Assembly: GCF_000308555.1 (NCBI RefSeq)
Contig: NZ_BAFY01000327.1
Span: 1 to 64,000, forward strand
Length of the DNA stretch: 64,000 nt
Reading direction: 5' to 3'
Source of the DNA: Nocardia cyriacigeorgica NBRC 100375
GTDB lineage: Bacteria > Actinomycetota > Actinomycetes > Mycobacteriales > Mycobacteriaceae
A program made the position numbers and the translations under genes. Below are positions 1 through 7,720 of this stretch, in pieces (the first letter of the stretch is position 1; each line of letters opens with the position of its first letter). Under the pieces are notes generated by a model. The model was not told where the DNA came from. It saw nothing but the letters and a program-made list of their open reading frames with translations, and ran no database searches.

Positions 1-289
1 CGGTCGCCGATTCATCGGATCGAAGCCGAACACCCAGCCGGTCCGCGATCGCCACGGCGGGATCATGCCCGAGACCGAGCTCGCCGAGTTCGACGAAAAC
101 CATCCCATCGGCACCGGTCGAGAAGTGCTGCCCGACTACCCGACGGGCCAGGCGGGTCTTGCCGATACCGCCCGGACCGGTCAACGACACCAGGCGCGCG
201 GCCCGCAGCAGATCCGCAACGGCGGCCGACTCATCGTGGCGGCCGACGTAGCTGCTCAGCTCGGTGAGGTGGTCGCCACTGTGCACCAT
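1..289 (-). CDS. N-terminus of AAA/NB-ARC-type ATPase regulator (cut by window edge)
   Basis: Only the first 96 codons are present; the gene runs off the left edge. The peptide opens MVHSGDHLTELSSYVGRHDE and contains a Walker A P-loop, GPGGIGKT, near residue 40, followed by RLARRV. This layout is typical of the ATPase module at the start of large actinobacterial LuxR/LAL- or SARP-like regulators ('LTSYVGR..E...LLRAARLVSLTGPGGIGKTRLA'). The DNA-binding domain expected at the far C-terminus is not visible, so the exact class is unknown. The chosen ATG has a GGAG-like element about 10 bases upstream. Confidence 0.7.
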   Translation of the reverse strand, partial: MVHSGDHLTELSSYVGRHDESAAVADLLRAARLVSLTGPGGIGKTRLARRVVGQHFSTGADGMVFVELGELGLGHDPAVAIADRLGVRLRSDESAT

Positions 290-429
290 CGGCCGTCCGC
301 TCCCTACCCGCGCCGCGGCCGGCGGTACAGGTATCCGGATGTACCGCCGCGCCCAGGCGCGCAGCCTCTCGAGGTACGGCGATCCTACGACGACGAGGCG
401 GGTGGCGGCCCGGGGTTGGCCGCAGTCGG

Positions 430-1107
430 TCAGAGTCGCCCGGCGGCGAAATCGGCGGCTTCGCCGGCGAACCGGGTGTATTGGAGGTGGACATTCCAGT
501 TGCTGCCGCCGGGGTCGCACACCGGATCGCCGTCGTTGCACACGTCATAGGTGCGGCCGGCGTAGGTGCCGGTCACGGCTTTGCCGATTTCGCGAATCGG
601 GTTGCCGAACAACAGCAATGCCGCGATCCTCGGCTCCACGCTCACCGGAAGTGTGGCGACGACCGGGCCGCCGACCTTCGCGCCCGCACTGCTGATCCCG
701 ATCGAATTGGCGACGACATTCGCGCCCTGCGAATAGCCGACCAACACGAACTTCTCATCGGGGCAGGCGGCCGCCTGAGCCACCACGTGGTCGACGAGGT
801 CACGGTTACCGGCCTGGACCGACGTCGGCTGATTCAGGTCGGCGGGATAGTTCACCCGATACGCGGTGGTCGTCACGGTGAGTGCGGCGTCGATGGCCTT
901 GTACACCGGATTACCGACGACGGTGCCCAGGCGGTATTCGCTCCACGCCCCACCGGGCTCGTTGGTGCCGCGAGCCGCCACCACATGGACCTCGGAGCAT
1001 GTCGCGTCCGGTGCGGCATTTCCACCGCCGACCGCGGATCCCGTCAGCGCGGTCGTCGCGAGCACCACCGCCGCACTCCGCTGCCATATCCGGCCGTTGC
1101 TTGGCAT
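430..1107 (-). CDS. secreted cutinase-family serine esterase
   Basis: A 225-residue cutinase-like protein, the usual size for mycobacterial and nocardial cutinases (Culp family). Residues 8-32 look like a signal peptide (hydrophobic run AAVVLATTALTG, then small residues before AAPDATC). The nucleophile motif GYSQG places the serine at 126; the acid and base are probably Asp194 (CNDGDPVC) and His207 (NVHLQY). Paired cysteines (37/115 and 190/197) fit the disulfides of the fold. The family hydrolyses ester bonds of cutin, lipids or cell-envelope esters outside the cell. The reading frame stays open upstream, but the ATG at 1107 is where the signal peptide starts, so I chose it. Confidence 0.9.
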   Translation of the reverse strand: MPSNGRIWQRSAAVVLATTALTGSAVGGGNAAPDATCSEVHVVAARGTNEPGGAWSEYRLGTVVGNPVYKAIDAALTVTTTAYRVNYPADLNQPTSVQAGNRDLVDHVVAQAAACPDEKFVLVGYSQGANVVANSIGISSAGAKVGGPVVATLPVSVEPRIAALLLFGNPIREIGKAVTGTYAGRTYDVCNDGDPVCDPGGSNWNVHLQYTRFAGEAADFAAGRL

Positions 1108-1515
1108 CCTTGCGCCTCTCTGTCGGCGAGTTCGAGAGGCGACCATGCCTCCGTCGCTGGAACGTAAGGCCGGAGGAGCTCGGCGGCTGCGCCGCACGGC
1201 GCACATTGGACAACTCATGAAGGGGGTCGGCCCAACTTTTGTCCGCGCACTATTTACGCAGCGGGTTTCGGTCGTGTGCGGTCGCCGTCGGCGGACCGGG
1301 CAGCCCGTCGGATGCGGCATCGCCCTCGGCCTCCTGGATTCGGCCGAAAACCACCGCCGCGGCCCGTCGCCACCTCCGGTCTTCGGCGATGGCCGCCATC
1401 TTTTCGGGGAGCCATGACGCCACTCGTGCCCGGATGGCGCGACAACAGCAGATTCTCGGAAGCGCCCGGTGATGACGCAGGTCAGGCTTGTGGTGACTCG
1501 ACACCTAGGAGAACG
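1108..1515. other. 408-bp intergenic region without a convincing gene
   Basis: Divergent gap between the cutinase and the small membrane-protein pair. Short arginine- or proline-rich reading frames cross it on both strands, but none has a plausible start plus family resemblance. It should hold the promoters for both sides. A short AT-richer patch (around 1240-1260) is the only compositional landmark. No repeat or hairpin stands out by eye. Confidence 0.5.
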
Positions 1516-1908
1516 ATGCCACGACATTCCTGCGGCCGGCTCTTGTTGACCGGCGCGGCAATTCTGAACCTGCTACCGGCCGTAGCGGTCGTATCCGTCG
1601 ACCGTGCCGCCGGCGCCTACGGGCTCGATTCCGTCGACGGCGACCTTCGGCTACTGATGCGTCACCGCGGCATACTGTTCGCGATCCTGGGCGCCGGGCT
1701 GCTGGTGGCGGTGTTCCGGCCACGGCTGCGGACCGTCGCCATCACCGCGAACGCCGTGAGTATGGCGGGCTTCCTCGCTCTGATCCCGCTCGAACAGCCG
1801 GTCGGGCCCGCTCTGCTGCGCGTGGCGAAGCTGGACGCGCTCGGACTGCTCTTGCTCGCCGGCGCGGCGGCGGCGTTCTGGCAGCGGAATCAGGAGGCGC
1901 TCAGATGA
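1516..1908 (+). CDS. small four-helix membrane protein, function unknown
   Basis: A 130-residue protein starting MPRHSCGRLLLTG, with a good Shine-Dalgarno AGGAG a few bases before the ATG. Four hydrophobic stretches are visible: LLLTGAAILNLLPAVAVV, ILFAILGAGLLVAVF, VAITANAVSMAGFLALI and ALGLLLLAGAAAAFW. An arginine-rich loop (FRPRLRT) follows the second segment. I do not recognise a catalytic motif. The stop codon overlaps the start of the next gene (ATGA), so the two are almost certainly co-translated and may form a membrane complex. Confidence 0.75.
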   Translation: MPRHSCGRLLLTGAAILNLLPAVAVVSVDRAAGAYGLDSVDGDLRLLMRHRGILFAILGAGLLVAVFRPRLRTVAITANAVSMAGFLALIPLEQPVGPALLRVAKLDALGLLLLAGAAAAFWQRNQEALR

Positions 1909-2270
1909 GGACCGTGGTGCTGATCCTGGCGGCCGTATTCTTCTGCGGCATGGGACTTTACGCGTTCGCGGCTCCCGCCTTGCTCGCGCGCCCGTTCCGG
2001 CTGGAAGTGAATTCCCCGGAGAGCCGATACGAAATCCGGGCGGTCTACGGCGGGTTCGGTGTAGCGATGGCGCTCGTGCTCGGCTGGTCTGTAGTGGGGG
2101 AGGGCGGCACGCATTCCGGTGCGGCGATGGCCGTCGGCATGGCGCTGGCCGGTATGGCGGTCGGGAGGGCGGTATCGCGGTTGCGGGATGCGCCGACCGC
2201 GTTCTACCCGATCTGGTTCTACTGCCTGGTGGAAGCAGTGGGCGCCGGCGCGATCCTCGCCGTCGCGTGA
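1905..2270 (+). CDS. DUF4345-like small membrane protein
   Basis: A 121-residue integral membrane protein coupled to the preceding gene by a 4-base ATGA overlap. Hydrophobic segments: VVLILAAVFFCGMGLYAFAA at the N-terminus, a central GGFGVAMALVLGW segment, AAMAVGMALAGMAVGRAV, and a C-terminal WFYCLVEAVGAGAILAVA. The pattern AxxRSExRAVYGGFxxAxA (here NSPESRYEIRAVYGG) is characteristic of DUF4345 proteins. Function is unknown. Family assignment is from motif memory. Confidence 0.7.
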   Translation: MRTVVLILAAVFFCGMGLYAFAAPALLARPFRLEVNSPESRYEIRAVYGGFGVAMALVLGWSVVGEGGTHSGAAMAVGMALAGMAVGRAVSRLRDAPTAFYPIWFYCLVEAVGAGAILAVA

Positions 2271-2411
2271 CCGCGGTCAGCCGACGATGAGCACGAGTGT
2301 TTCCGCCGCGCAGGCCGGTTTGCTCGCACCGCCGTGCGCGACGGCGGTGCCGTAGGGGCCGGTGGCCGCGCGTTCCGGATCGACGGGCGTGATGCCCGCG
2401 TTCGGTCCTGA

Positions 2412-2843
2412 TCAGTCCGGCCGGTGGCAGAAGACCCGCTGCAAGAGGACGCCCAGCTGCTCGCGTTCCTGCTCGCTGAGCCGGTCCAGGCCCTCGCGGG
2501 TGACCCGCATTTTCGCGCGGATCGCATCGGTGACCTGCTCGCCCTCGGGCGTGATCACCAGATTGGTGACGCGCCGGTCGAGTGCGCTCGGCTCGCGCCG
2601 CACCAGACCGCGCTTCTCCAGCCGGTTGATGATTCCCGTCACGTTGGACGCATCGCAGGCCAGGATCTCGGCCAGCGCGCGCATCGCGACCGGCCCTCGG
2701 CGCAGCACCGTCAGCGTCTTGCCTTGGCTCGCAGTGAGGTTCTCGCTCGCGGCCGCGATGGTGAAGTCCCCGTAGTAAGCGCCGAGCGACACCGACAGCA
2801 GCTCCATGAGCCGGGCCGTCTCGACGGGGGGCGCTTGTGTCAT
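2412..2843 (-). CDS. MarR-family transcriptional regulator
   Basis: A 143-residue winged-helix regulator. The HTH and wing are seen around residues 45-100: AMRALAEILACDASNVTGIINRLE, then RRVTNLVITPEG, a standard MarR wing. It is transcribed divergently from an Old Yellow Enzyme gene across 111 bp that contain three TTGA-N5-TCAA repeats, so it most likely represses both itself and the oxidoreductase and is released by a small electrophile or aromatic ligand. The regulator-target pairing is inferred from context. Confidence 0.9.
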   Translation of the reverse strand: MTQAPPVETARLMELLSVSLGAYYGDFTIAAASENLTASQGKTLTVLRRGPVAMRALAEILACDASNVTGIINRLEKRGLVRREPSALDRRVTNLVITPEGEQVTDAIRAKMRVTREGLDRLSEQEREQLGVLLQRVFCHRPD

Positions 2844-2866
2844 GCCACCACCCTATCCGCAGAAAC

Positions 2867-2935
2867 TTGACTATCTCAAATACTTACCTCTAGCGTGGGC
2901 GATTGCTTGAAGTACTCAACCATTGATTTTGTCAA
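2867..2935. promoter_or_regulatory. three TTGA-N5-TCAA operator repeats
   Basis: Three inverted-repeat elements with the same geometry lie at 2867-2879, 2907-2919 and 2923-2935, each TTGA, five bases, TCAA. They fill the short divergent gap between the MarR gene and the flavin oxidoreductase. The last two are 16 bp apart start to start, about one and a half helical turns. The motif is not seen elsewhere in the annotated promoter gaps. MarR binding is inferred. Confidence 0.65.
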
Positions 2936-2954
2936 GTAACCCCAGGAGTATCCA

Positions 2955-4082
2955 GTGACCACCACCGCGTCCGCGGCCTCCCGCACCGCCGAGGTCCTGT
3001 CACGGCCCGTCCAGCTCAACGGCCTGACCGTCCCGAACCGCATCGCGATGGCGCCGATGACGCGCATGTTCTCGCCCGACGGGATCCCCGGTGACGACGT
3101 GCGGTCCTATTACGCCCGCCGCGCCGCTGCCGGTGTGGGCTTGATCGTCACCGAAGGAACCTATGTCGGCCACGAATCGGCAGGCAACAGTGACCGGGTG
3201 CCGCGCTTTTACGGCGAGGAGCAGCTGGCGGGGTGGGCGAAGGTCGCCGAGGGCGTGCACGCGGCGGGCGGCACCATCGTGCCGCAGCTGTGGCATATCG
3301 GCATGGTCCGCGGCCAGGGCGAACAGCCCTACCCCGACGCTCCCGCCGTGGGCCCGTCCGGCATCCGGGTCGACGGCACCGAGGGTGCGGGCAAGGCCAT
3401 GACGCAGGCCGACCTCGACGATGTCATCGGCGCCTTCGCCGACGCGGCCGCGGCCGCCGAGCGCATCGGCTTCGACGGCGTCGAATTGCACGGTGCGCAC
3501 GGCTATCTCATCGACCAGTTCCTGTGGGAGCGGACCAACCGCCGCGCCGATGGCTACGGCGGTGACGCGGTCGCCCGCACGAAGTTCGCGGCCGAGATCG
3601 TGGCGGCGGTGCGTGCGGCCGTCTCGCCGGAGTTCCCGGTGATCCTGCGCTACTCGCAGTGGAAGCAGGACGCCTACGACGCGCGGCTGGCCGAGACCCC
3701 GCAGGCGCTCGAGGCGATCCTGGCCCCGCTCGTCGCGGCCGGTGTGGACGCCTTCCATGCCTCCACCCGCCGCTACTGGTTGCCGGAGTTCGACGGTTCG
3801 GATCTGAACCTGGCGGGCTGGACCAAGAAACTCACCGGCAAGCCGGCCATCACCGTCGGCTCGGTCGGGCTCGACGGCGATTTCCTGCACGCGTTCCGGG
3901 GCCGGGGTGCCGAACTCGGCAGCCTCGACAACCTGCTCGATCGCATGGAGCGCGACGAGTTCGACCTCGTCGCGGTCGGCCGGGCATTGTTGCAGGACCC
4001 GGAGTGGGCCTCGAAGGTGCTCGAAGGCCGCCTCGACGAGCTGAAGCCGTACGACGCCGCGGCGCTGAAAACGCTGAGCTGA
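2955..4082 (+). CDS. Old Yellow Enzyme-family NADH:flavin oxidoreductase
   Basis: A 375-residue (beta/alpha)8 FMN enzyme of the OYE/NemA type, which reduces activated C=C bonds or nitro groups using NAD(P)H. N-terminal NRIAMAPMTRMF and the segment GVELHGAHGYLIDQFLWE, then TNRRADGYGG, are family hallmarks, and VAVGRALLQDPEW near the end binds the FMN phosphate. The GTG start is chosen because an AGGAG sits just before it and the protein then has the normal length. Divergent from the MarR gene, it is probably induced by its own electrophilic substrates. Confidence 0.92.
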   Translation: MTTTASAASRTAEVLSRPVQLNGLTVPNRIAMAPMTRMFSPDGIPGDDVRSYYARRAAAGVGLIVTEGTYVGHESAGNSDRVPRFYGEEQLAGWAKVAEGVHAAGGTIVPQLWHIGMVRGQGEQPYPDAPAVGPSGIRVDGTEGAGKAMTQADLDDVIGAFADAAAAAERIGFDGVELHGAHGYLIDQFLWERTNRRADGYGGDAVARTKFAAEIVAAVRAAVSPEFPVILRYSQWKQDAYDARLAETPQALEAILAPLVAAGVDAFHASTRRYWLPEFDGSDLNLAGWTKKLTGKPAITVGSVGLDGDFLHAFRGRGAELGSLDNLLDRMERDEFDLVAVGRALLQDPEWASKVLEGRLDELKPYDAAALKTLS

Positions 4083-4258
4083 GCAGTCGCCCTGCGCGAC
4101 AACGGTTCTCACCGTCACGATCCTCAGATATCGGGTTGCCGACGAGTCCGGGTGACGTCCGCGACTGGCAGTGTGCTGCCGCCAGGCGCATCGTTCGCCG
4201 CGCGGGCCGGTATCAGCCGCGTGATCGCGCGGAGACCTCGGACGCCCTGCCGCGCCTG

Positions 4259-5014
4259 TCAGTAGTCGAGGGCGTGTTCGGGCTGACAGACCTGCAGGGG
4301 CGACGGCAGGTACCGCACGATGGCGTTCACCAGCGGCGCGACCTCGCCTCGCGGCGTCGCATCACACAGCACGGGCACGGCGTCACCGATCTGGGTGAGA
4401 CGGCGGACGCGGTCATGCAGTACTTCCGGTGAAATCGCCGGCACACCGGCATCGGTCGAGGCGGCGTCGGAATGCATGATCGTCTCCCGCAGCCGGCGAT
4501 ACCACTGCTCGGCGAGTTCCCACCGGCGACCGTAGTAGGCGGCGGCCACCGGCTCGATCGCCCACATCGGAATCAGGTCGACCACGCCGTCGAAGTGCGC
4601 GCCGAGCCCGTGCGGAATGTGCAGCACCAGCGGTACCGCCCCATGGGTGCCCGCGATGGTGTGGACGCAGCGATCGAAATCGGCGCCGGGCTGGTCGAGG
4701 CCGGTCACCAGGCACAGGCGCGCGACTTGGTGATCGTCGGCCACGCGCAGTGCCGCCTCGAGCCGTGCGGTGCTCCTGGTGGCGTTCATGACGGCGAGCA
4801 CGCCGTCGGCCAGGCGGATGGACCGTTCGAGGGTGTCGATCGGCGCGTGCGTCGACAACTCGGCGAACCGGATCGTGTGGCCGGTCGTCCGTGCCGGCGG
4901 CACAGTCGTGGTCAGGGCGCGGCGCAGGCGGTGGACGACGCGGGTCGTATCGTCGGGTTCGCCGACGACGGTGACGTTGCGAATCGCCTGCGGGTCAATG
5001 AGTTCGGTGCCCAT
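4259..5014 (-). CDS. EF-G G-domain-like protein with degenerate nucleotide site
   Basis: 251 residues that align with the GTPase (G plus G') part of elongation factor G and stop before domain II. Recognisable EF-G stretches are SIRLADGVLAVMNA, GADFDRCVHTIAGTHGAVPL, FDGVVDLIPMWAI and the closing DAVPVLCDATPRG...YLPSPLQV. The catalytic signatures are lost: the P-loop position reads VVGEPDDTT (residues 16-24) with no GKT, DTPGH is replaced by ELSTHA (52-57), and NKxD by TGLD (104-107). It is therefore probably not an active GTPase. It stands alone between two unrelated operons. Its role is unknown; an EF-G decoy or ribosome-linked regulator is only a guess. Confidence 0.7.
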   Translation of the reverse strand: MGTELIDPQAIRNVTVVGEPDDTTRVVHRLRRALTTTVPPARTTGHTIRFAELSTHAPIDTLERSIRLADGVLAVMNATRSTARLEAALRVADDHQVARLCLVTGLDQPGADFDRCVHTIAGTHGAVPLVLHIPHGLGAHFDGVVDLIPMWAIEPVAAAYYGRRWELAEQWYRRLRETIMHSDAASTDAGVPAISPEVLHDRVRRLTQIGDAVPVLCDATPRGEVAPLVNAIVRYLPSPLQVCQPEHALDY

Positions 5015-5117
5015 CGTGTGGTGATCTCCAGATCGACTCCAGGAGGCGATCGCCTACCCGATCCGGCCTCACGTTACCTGCGCCGGTGATTTCCGGAAGC
5101 GGAAATCCGGCCCAAAA

Positions 5118-5136
5118 TAGAACGTGTTCCTATAAC
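5118..5136 (+). promoter_or_regulatory. KstR-like box and -10 of a probably leaderless promoter
   Basis: The sequence TAGAACGTGTTCCT matches the actinobacterial KstR operator pattern TnnAACnnGTTnnA except at its last base. It is followed directly by TATAAC (5131-5136), a good -10 element. The GTG of the next gene begins 10 bases after the hexamer, about where transcription should start, and no Shine-Dalgarno lies between, so the mRNA is probably leaderless. KstR controls sterol and fatty-acid catabolism genes in mycolic actinomycetes. Confidence 0.55.
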
Positions 5137-5145
5137 GTCGGGTTC

Positions 5146-5592
5146 GTGCAGAAAGAACAACGCCCCGCCGTGGCCGACTGGTTCACCGCCGACGACGGCA
5201 CGGTGCGCCTGAAGGGAAGCCGCTGCACGACCTGCGGCACGCCGTACTTCCCGCGCAACACCCTGGCCTGCCGGAATCCGCAGTGCGCAGGCCCGAAGGA
5301 CGGCTCCGAACTCACCGAATACCTGTTCTCCACCCGCGGCCGGATCTGGTCGTACGCCGACGCCCGGTACAAGCCGCCTGCGCCCTACGTTTCACCCGAT
5401 CCGTTCGAGCCCTACGTGGTGGCGGCGGTGGAACTCGACGTCGAGCAGATGGTGATCCTCGGCCAGGTGGTGCGTGGTCTGACGGTCGACGACCTGGCCG
5501 TCGGCATGCCCGTCGAGCTGACGCTCGGGGTGCTGTACGAGGACGAGGAAGCCGAGCACACGGTGTGGATGTGGAGGCCGGTCGATGCCTGA
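5146..5592 (+). CDS. DUF35 zinc-ribbon/OB-fold acyl-CoA-binding protein
   Basis: A 148-residue DUF35 protein. The N-terminal rubredoxin-like zinc ribbon is RCTTCGTPYFPRNTLACRNPQC, with cysteines in CxxC...C....C spacing, and an OB-fold follows (ELTEYLFSTRGRIWSYADAR, then YVVAAVELDVEQMVILGQVV). DUF35 partners bind the CoA end of substrates for thiolase-like enzymes, and the next gene is such a thiolase, overlapping by 8 bp. The GTG start is preferred over an upstream in-frame ATG because the latter would include the promoter and operator. Confidence 0.85.
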   Translation: MQKEQRPAVADWFTADDGTVRLKGSRCTTCGTPYFPRNTLACRNPQCAGPKDGSELTEYLFSTRGRIWSYADARYKPPAPYVSPDPFEPYVVAAVELDVEQMVILGQVVRGLTVDDLAVGMPVELTLGVLYEDEEAEHTVWMWRPVDA

Positions 5593-6787
5593 ATCGAATG
5601 ACCGCGATATCGCCGTTCTCGGTGCGGGAATGCACCAGTGGGGCAAATGGGGGCGCAACTTCGTCGAATACGGACTGGTCGCAGCGCGTGCGGCGCTCGC
5701 CGACGCCGGCGTGGACCACCGCGACGTCGGCTACATCGCCGGCGCCGACACGATCCGCAACGGCTACCCCGGTTTCGTCGCCGGCGCCACCTTCGCCCAG
5801 GCCCTCGGCTGGTCGGGTGCGCGGATCTCGAGCAGCTACGCCGCCTGCGCCTCCGGCGCCCAGGCCATCGCCAACGCGCGCGCCCAGATCCTCGCCGGAC
5901 TGTGCGACGTCGCGCTGGTCGTCGGCGCGGACGCCGCACCGAAGGGCTTCTTCCAACCGGTCGGCGGTGAACGCCGCGACGACCCGGACTGGCTGCGCTT
6001 CCACCTGCTGGGTGCGACCAACCCCATCTATTTCGCGTTGTACGCCCGCCGCCGGATGGCGCTGCACGGCGCCACGCTGGACGACTTCGCCGCGGTCAAG
6101 GTGAAGAACGCCCGGCACGGCCTGAACAACCCGTACGCCCGCTACCGCAAGGAGGTCTCGGCCGAGGAGGTCGCCGCCTCGGCGATCGTCTCGGATCCGC
6201 TGCGCCTGCTCGACATCTGCGCGACCAGTGACGGCGGCGCCGCGCTGGTGCTGACGTCGATGGAATACGCCCGCCGCCACGGCGTCACCGACCCCGTCCG
6301 CATCCGTGCCCTGTCGACGGTCACCCCGACCTTCCCGAAAACAGTGCTCGACCTGCCCGATTTCGCCACCGACTCCGCCGTGGCCGTCGAACCACCGCCC
6401 CGCGAATTCCGTTCCGCGGTCGCGCACGCCGCCTATGAAGAAGCCGGCCTCGGCCCGGACGAGCTGTCCCTCGCCGAGGTCTACGACCTGTCGACCGCAC
6501 TCGAGCTGGACTGGTACGAAGACATCGGCCTCTGCGAGAAGGGCGGCGCCGAAGACCTGTTACGCAGCGGCGCAACCACCCTGGGTGGACGGATCCCGGT
6601 GAACCCGAGCGGCGGCCTGGCCTGCTTCGGCGAGGCCATCCCCGCCCAGGCCATCGCGCAGGTCTGCGAACTCACCTGGCAGCTGCGCGGGCAGGCCGAC
6701 GGGAGGCAAGTGGACGGCGCCGGCGCGGGAATCGCGGTGAATCAGGGCCTGTTCGGCCACGGGTCGGCCATCATCGCCACCCGCTGA
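5585..6787 (+). CDS. thiolase / lipid-transfer-type acyl-CoA acetyltransferase (SCPx-like)
   Basis: A 400-residue thiolase-superfamily protein of the SCPx/Ltp type. The nucleophile region SSYAACASGAQAI contains the usual Cys; NPSGGLACFGEAI and the C-terminal GLFGHGSAIIATR match conserved thiolase regions. Such proteins form heterocomplexes with DUF35 partners and act on CoA thioesters (thiolytic or retro-aldol cleavage in side-chain degradation). Overlap with the DUF35 gene and the KstR-like box suggest lipid or sterol side-chain catabolism, but no other sterol genes are nearby, so the substrate is open. Confidence 0.85.
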   Translation: MPESNDRDIAVLGAGMHQWGKWGRNFVEYGLVAARAALADAGVDHRDVGYIAGADTIRNGYPGFVAGATFAQALGWSGARISSSYAACASGAQAIANARAQILAGLCDVALVVGADAAPKGFFQPVGGERRDDPDWLRFHLLGATNPIYFALYARRRMALHGATLDDFAAVKVKNARHGLNNPYARYRKEVSAEEVAASAIVSDPLRLLDICATSDGGAALVLTSMEYARRHGVTDPVRIRALSTVTPTFPKTVLDLPDFATDSAVAVEPPPREFRSAVAHAAYEEAGLGPDELSLAEVYDLSTALELDWYEDIGLCEKGGAEDLLRSGATTLGGRIPVNPSGGLACFGEAIPAQAIAQVCELTWQLRGQADGRQVDGAGAGIAVNQGLFGHGSAIIATR

Positions 6788-6812
6788 TCCCGCGTCCGGC
6801 TCCGTGTGCCGG

Positions 6813-7580
6813 CTAACCGGCCGGTGCGGGGTTCGGGACCGACCCCACCAGGCCGCCGTCGACGACGAGGTCCTGACCGGTGATGTAGGAGGCGTCGTCG
6901 GAGGCGAGGAACGCGACGGCGGCGGCGACTTCCGCGGCATGGCCGACGGTGCCCAGCGGTACCTGGGCGGCGTTGCGGGCGTCGGCGTCCGGGTCGGTGT
7001 TGGCGTCGCGGTACATCTCGGTATCGATGTAGCCGGGGCTGACCGAGTTGACGCGGATACCTCGCGGCGCGAGGTCCGAGCCGAGAGTGCGGGCCAGGTT
7101 GTGCACCGCGGCCTTGGTGGCCGAGTAGATCGAGGCGACCGGCAGGCCGCGGTGCAGCGTCCACGATGCGTTGAGGACGATCGCGCCACCCTCCTTCAGC
7201 AGCGGCAGGGCTTTCTGCACGGTGAAGAACACGCCCTTGAAGTTCACATCGATGGATTGGTCGACATCGGCTTCGGTCAGCTCGGTGCTCGGTTGGAAGA
7301 TTCCGGTACCGGCGTTGGCGAAGATGGCGTCGAGGTGGCCGCGCCAGGTCTGGATGGACCGCATCAGGGCGTCGAGGTCGCTGAGGTTCGCGACGTCGGC
7401 GCGGACGGTCAGCACGCGGGGCCCGGCATCGAGTTCGGCGGCGGCCCGCTGCAAACGGGCGTCGTCGCGGCCGGTGATGACGACGTAGGCGCCCTCGTCC
7501 AGCAGGCGACGCGCCGTCGCCAGGCCCATGCCGGAGGTGCCGCCGGTGATCAGAACAGTGCGGTTGGTGAATCGGTTCAT
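6813..7580 (-). CDS. classical short-chain dehydrogenase/reductase
   Basis: A 255-residue SDR. The cofactor motif is TGGTSGMG at residues 11-18, the NAG-type motif is FANAGTG (residues 88-94), and the catalytic set is S...YSATK (Ser near 140, YSATKAAVHNLARTLGSDL). The closing YITGQDLVVDGGLVGSVP is typical. The family oxidises or reduces alcohol/ketone pairs with NAD(P). It is convergent with the thiolase operon. The divergent XRE/HxlR pair further upstream is the nearest regulator. Substrate unknown. Confidence 0.9.
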   Translation of the reverse strand: MNRFTNRTVLITGGTSGMGLATARRLLDEGAYVVITGRDDARLQRAAAELDAGPRVLTVRADVANLSDLDALMRSIQTWRGHLDAIFANAGTGIFQPSTELTEADVDQSIDVNFKGVFFTVQKALPLLKEGGAIVLNASWTLHRGLPVASIYSATKAAVHNLARTLGSDLAPRGIRVNSVSPGYIDTEMYRDANTDPDADARNAAQVPLGTVGHAAEVAAAVAFLASDDASYITGQDLVVDGGLVGSVPNPAPAG

Positions 7581-7720
7581 GCGAATGATCCTGCGGGCGG
7601 GGCGAGGGTCGCGGCAGTGCGCGGCGAACCTGGGTCTGACACCACCACCTTCGGGCGTGGATCCACGGCCTTCGTCAGCGTCGGCCGGTCTCTGCTAGCC
7701 GGAAACCACGACCGCGCGCG

